From assembly GCA_003096255.1 (NCBI GenBank), contig PIXS01000364.1, positions 1-7,721 on the forward strand: a DNA stretch of 7,721 nt, read 5' to 3'. Below are positions 6,335-7,721 of the stretch, one piece after another. Below the pieces are notes generated by a model. That model was given only the letters and a program-made list of their open reading frames with translations. It had not been told where the DNA came from and made no database searches. Source of the stretch: Candidatus Bathyarchaeum sp. (GTDB taxonomy: Archaea > Thermoproteota > Bathyarchaeia > Bathyarchaeales > Bathyarchaeaceae). The position numbers and the translations under genes are program-made. Positions within the stretch are counted from its first letter, which is position 1. Every line of letters begins with the position of its first letter.

Positions 6335-6618
6335 CCGAGTTCCCTCAGGTATTCTTCAATGTGAGCGAAGGCTCGCTTTGTTGCTTCTTTTGTTAGAGCA
6401 TCGACATCGAAGTCATTCATGAGGGGGGATAAAACAACTGAAACATCAACGTTGACTGTTACGGGTTTTGTTCCTTCAGCGTCAACGGACACGTCAAGGG
6501 TAACTATTCTGCTTGTAGAAATTTGGGATAGAATGTACTCTCTGGCAGCCCCTTCTGCTCCTTCACAAAGCTCTGCAACTTGCTCAATGGTGAGCTCAGG
6601 GATGCCTATGTCTTCCAA
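6316..6618 (-). CDS. DUF3194-type archaeal conserved protein
   Basis: The 100-residue product is a small acidic cytoplasmic protein with an N-terminal helical part (9-33), two beta-type stretches with alternating Val/Asp (38-46 and 51-63) and a C-terminal helix (71-94). Its place between prefoldin beta and a DHH phosphoesterase, and the pattern IPELTIEQVAEL near the start, fit the archaeal DUF3194 family as I recall it; the assignment rests partly on gene order. The molecular function is unknown. The start must be TTG at 6618: the frame has a stop only four codons upstream and the nearby ATG is in another frame. Seven bases separate it from the prefoldin stop, and its 3' end overlaps the DHH gene by 19 bp. 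Confidence 0.78.
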   Translation of the reverse strand: MEDIGIPELTIEQVAELCEGAEGAAREYILSQISTSRIVTLDVSVDAEGTKPVTVNVDVSVVLSPLMNDFDVDALTKEATKRAFAHIEEYLRELGCKSKK

Positions 6619-6625
6619 GCGGTGT

Positions 6626-7000
6626 TCATCCTAAGGGGGAACCTGAAACTGGGCGCAGGTCCTGCTGCAGCTTTTCCTGTAGCTCCTTGGCTTGGGTTCG
6701 AAGACGCTCTTCCTGCTTGGCTAGGACGTCAACCCTCATTTTCACGAGGTCTTTACGTTCAGTTAACTCTGTTGAAACCTTGGCTTTCTCTGCCTTAACA
6801 AGAAGGGCACCAATTGACTTGTAAACTACAGCGTCGTCAGCCAGTTTCTCTAGCTCCTTTACGGCATTTTCTGTTTCAGTTAGTTGCAGGGTTAGCTGCT
6901 GTTTCTGAGCCATAACTCCTTGCAGGTTCTGCTGTAATTGCTGTAGCCTGAGTAAACGTTGCTGAATTTGTGGTGGAAGTTGGGAAATATCTTCGCTCAT
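6626..7000 (-). CDS. pfdB: prefoldin beta subunit
   Basis: The 124-residue product is the beta subunit of the archaeal prefoldin hexamer (two alpha, four beta), which holds unfolded proteins and passes them to the group II chaperonin. Two long coiled-coil helices (about 7-50 and 77-115), rich in Gln, Leu and Glu, flank a central beta-hairpin with the family motif DDAVVYKSIGALLVK (55-69). Size and layout match archaeal beta subunits. ATG at 7000 is chosen over the in-frame TTG at 7018 because GAGGAG lies exactly 6 bases before it. It is the first gene of a tight cluster with the DUF3194-type and DHH genes, and a TATA-like element lies about 50 bases upstream. The alpha subunit is not in the window. 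Confidence 0.95.
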   Translation of the reverse strand: MSEDISQLPPQIQQRLLRLQQLQQNLQGVMAQKQQLTLQLTETENAVKELEKLADDAVVYKSIGALLVKAEKAKVSTELTERKDLVKMRVDVLAKQEERLRTQAKELQEKLQQDLRPVSGSPLG

Positions 7001-7006
7001 CTTATA

Positions 7007-7012
7007 CTCCTC
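7007..7012 (-). promoter_or_regulatory. pfdB: ribosome binding site of pfdB
   Basis: GAGGAG on the coding strand lies 6 bases before ATG 7000. It would fall inside the coding region if the upstream TTG at 7018 were used, which argues for the ATG. Confidence 0.8.
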
Positions 7013-7050
7013 AAACAATTCTCTGGATTCTTCCAGCTTAAAAATACTTG

Positions 7051-7063
7051 GTTTATATTAAGG
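7051..7063 (-). promoter_or_regulatory. TATA-type promoter of the pfdB cluster
   Basis: On the coding strand CCTTAATATAAAC resembles an archaeal TATA box. A transcription start about 25 bases further on, near 7030, would give a leader of about 30 bases carrying the GAGGAG ribosome site. It lies in the 111-bp gap between the upstream gene's stop and pfdB. A second AT-rich stretch at 7037-7046 is a weaker candidate. Confidence 0.6.
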
Positions 7064-7091
7064 GTTCTGCAATGAGACATGAATCTGAGAG

Positions 7092-7110
7092 GTGGCGCCT
7101 AAGGTGCCAC
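7092..7110 (-). terminator. hairpin directly after the upstream gene
   Basis: GTGGCACC and GGCGCCAC, read on the minus strand, pair at 7 of 8 positions around a TTA loop, starting one base after the stop codon at 7112-7114. No T-run follows, so it is not a classical intrinsic terminator. It may protect the mRNA 3' end or act together with a looser archaeal stop. On the plus strand the mismatch becomes a G-U pair, giving a fully paired 8-bp stem. Confidence 0.45.
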
Positions 7111-7111
7111 A

Positions 7112-7721
7112 TCATTCAGGGAAAATCCACATGAAGGGTTCAAACAAGTTGATTTCTGTCAGTTGGTCTTCAGGTATTATGCTGTTATAGAGAAATCCAT
7201 CTCCGAACTTCTCCAACTGAACTTCCGCAACAACCTCAGGCTCTGATAGAACAGTAACATCACTGGAACCATCCTTCAACGTAACCAGCCCCAATCTGCT
7301 GACGCGCACGAAAACCGTTCCAGGCTCTCCAAAATTTGGAACACAAGTGGTTTTGTCGCCCACAAAAAACAGCAACGCTGACAGATTAACGGGCCAACAT
7401 CCAGAGGCACCAGGTGACACTTCACCGTATTTGGCAAATTGATCAAAGTTCAAGCTCATGCCTTGCTTTAGTGTGGATGCAGAATGGTTAAACATGATCC
7501 CCTGGGCTTTTGTCAATTTTCCTATTGTCCCCTCATCTGAGTAGACCTCAATCTGATGAACCTCGTATACAGCGTCACAAGGAGCAATCTCGGAAAGCAA
7601 TGTGTAATTAAGCACAACTTTGAAGACAGGTCCACCCTCAGAGAAGCCATCAGCATTTCGGCTTTCAGCATAGCCATATGTTACGTCAACTCCAAACAGC
7701 TGCTCCGGACCAGTCGCTACA
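7112..7721 (-). CDS. unrecognised protein, C-terminal part (5' end outside window)
   Basis: Partial gene: the frame is open from the right edge to the TGA at 7112-7114, giving at least 202 codons. GTG at 7615 is not the real start, because the frame continues upstream through a sensible protein sequence (for example EQLFGVDVTYGYAES). The visible part has no membrane segment and no charged coiled coil. It is rich in beta-type stretches, with aromatic and glycine turns, three cysteines and a short hydrophobic end, FEPFMWIFPE. I recognise no family or catalytic motif. It may be the distal part of a secreted or surface beta-rich protein, but the N-terminus needed to judge this is missing. It ends at a hairpin and is followed on the same strand by pfdB with its own promoter, so the two are probably separate units. 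Confidence 0.75.
   Translation of the reverse strand, partial: VATGPEQLFGVDVTYGYAESRNADGFSEGGPVFKVVLNYTLLSEIAPCDAVYEVHQIEVYSDEGTIGKLTKAQGIMFNHSASTLKQGMSLNFDQFAKYGEVSPGASGCWPVNLSALLFFVGDKTTCVPNFGEPGTVFVRVSRLGLVTLKDGSSDVTVLSEPEVVAEVQLEKFGDGFLYNSIIPEDQLTEINLFEPFMWIFPE

Noticed and set aside
7001..7018. Start of prefoldin beta at TTG 7018
   Set aside because: The GAGGAG ribosome site for ATG 7000 lies within this stretch.

Overview
The window looks archaeal, most likely a TACK-group archaeon such as a Bathyarchaeia member (inference). The support is a prefoldin beta subunit, an archaeal DUF3194-type protein beside it, TrmB-family regulators, strong GGAGGTGA-type ribosome sites, several GTG/TTG starts and a TATA-type promoter element. 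No RNA gene, CRISPR array or insertion sequence was seen.

Left part (1-2818), AT-rich. A long regulator is read leftwards from 1663 and runs off the left edge. It starts with a TrmB-type winged helix, followed by what look like two successive phospholipase-D-like sensor domains and a further C-terminal domain. Divergent from it, a strong ribosome site drives a 211-residue secreted protein of unknown function. Downstream on the same strand is a 106-residue stand-alone winged-helix protein, clearly a paralogue of the long regulator's N-terminus but with no sensor part. The divergent gap holds a perfect inverted repeat (8-bp arms, 5-bp spacer) just before the long regulator's start, a good candidate operator. 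Regulator, operator, secreted protein and mini-regulator together look like one accessory module, the least described part of the window.

Middle (2804-5287), minus strand. Two ATPase genes and a transmembrane gene of an energy-coupling factor (ECF) vitamin/metal transporter overlap by 8 and 4 bp, so they are almost certainly co-translated. No substrate-binding S component is present in the window, so the substrate cannot be named. The 63-bp gap before the first ATPase gene carries a T-run after the previous stop and a perfect 12-bp palindrome.

Right part (5351-7721), minus strand. A compact housekeeping cluster runs prefoldin beta, DUF3194-type protein, DHH/DHHA1 phosphoesterase, preceded by a TATA-like element and a GAGGAG ribosome site. 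Upstream of it is the 3' part of an unrecognised protein that enters from the right edge and ends two bases before a hairpin.
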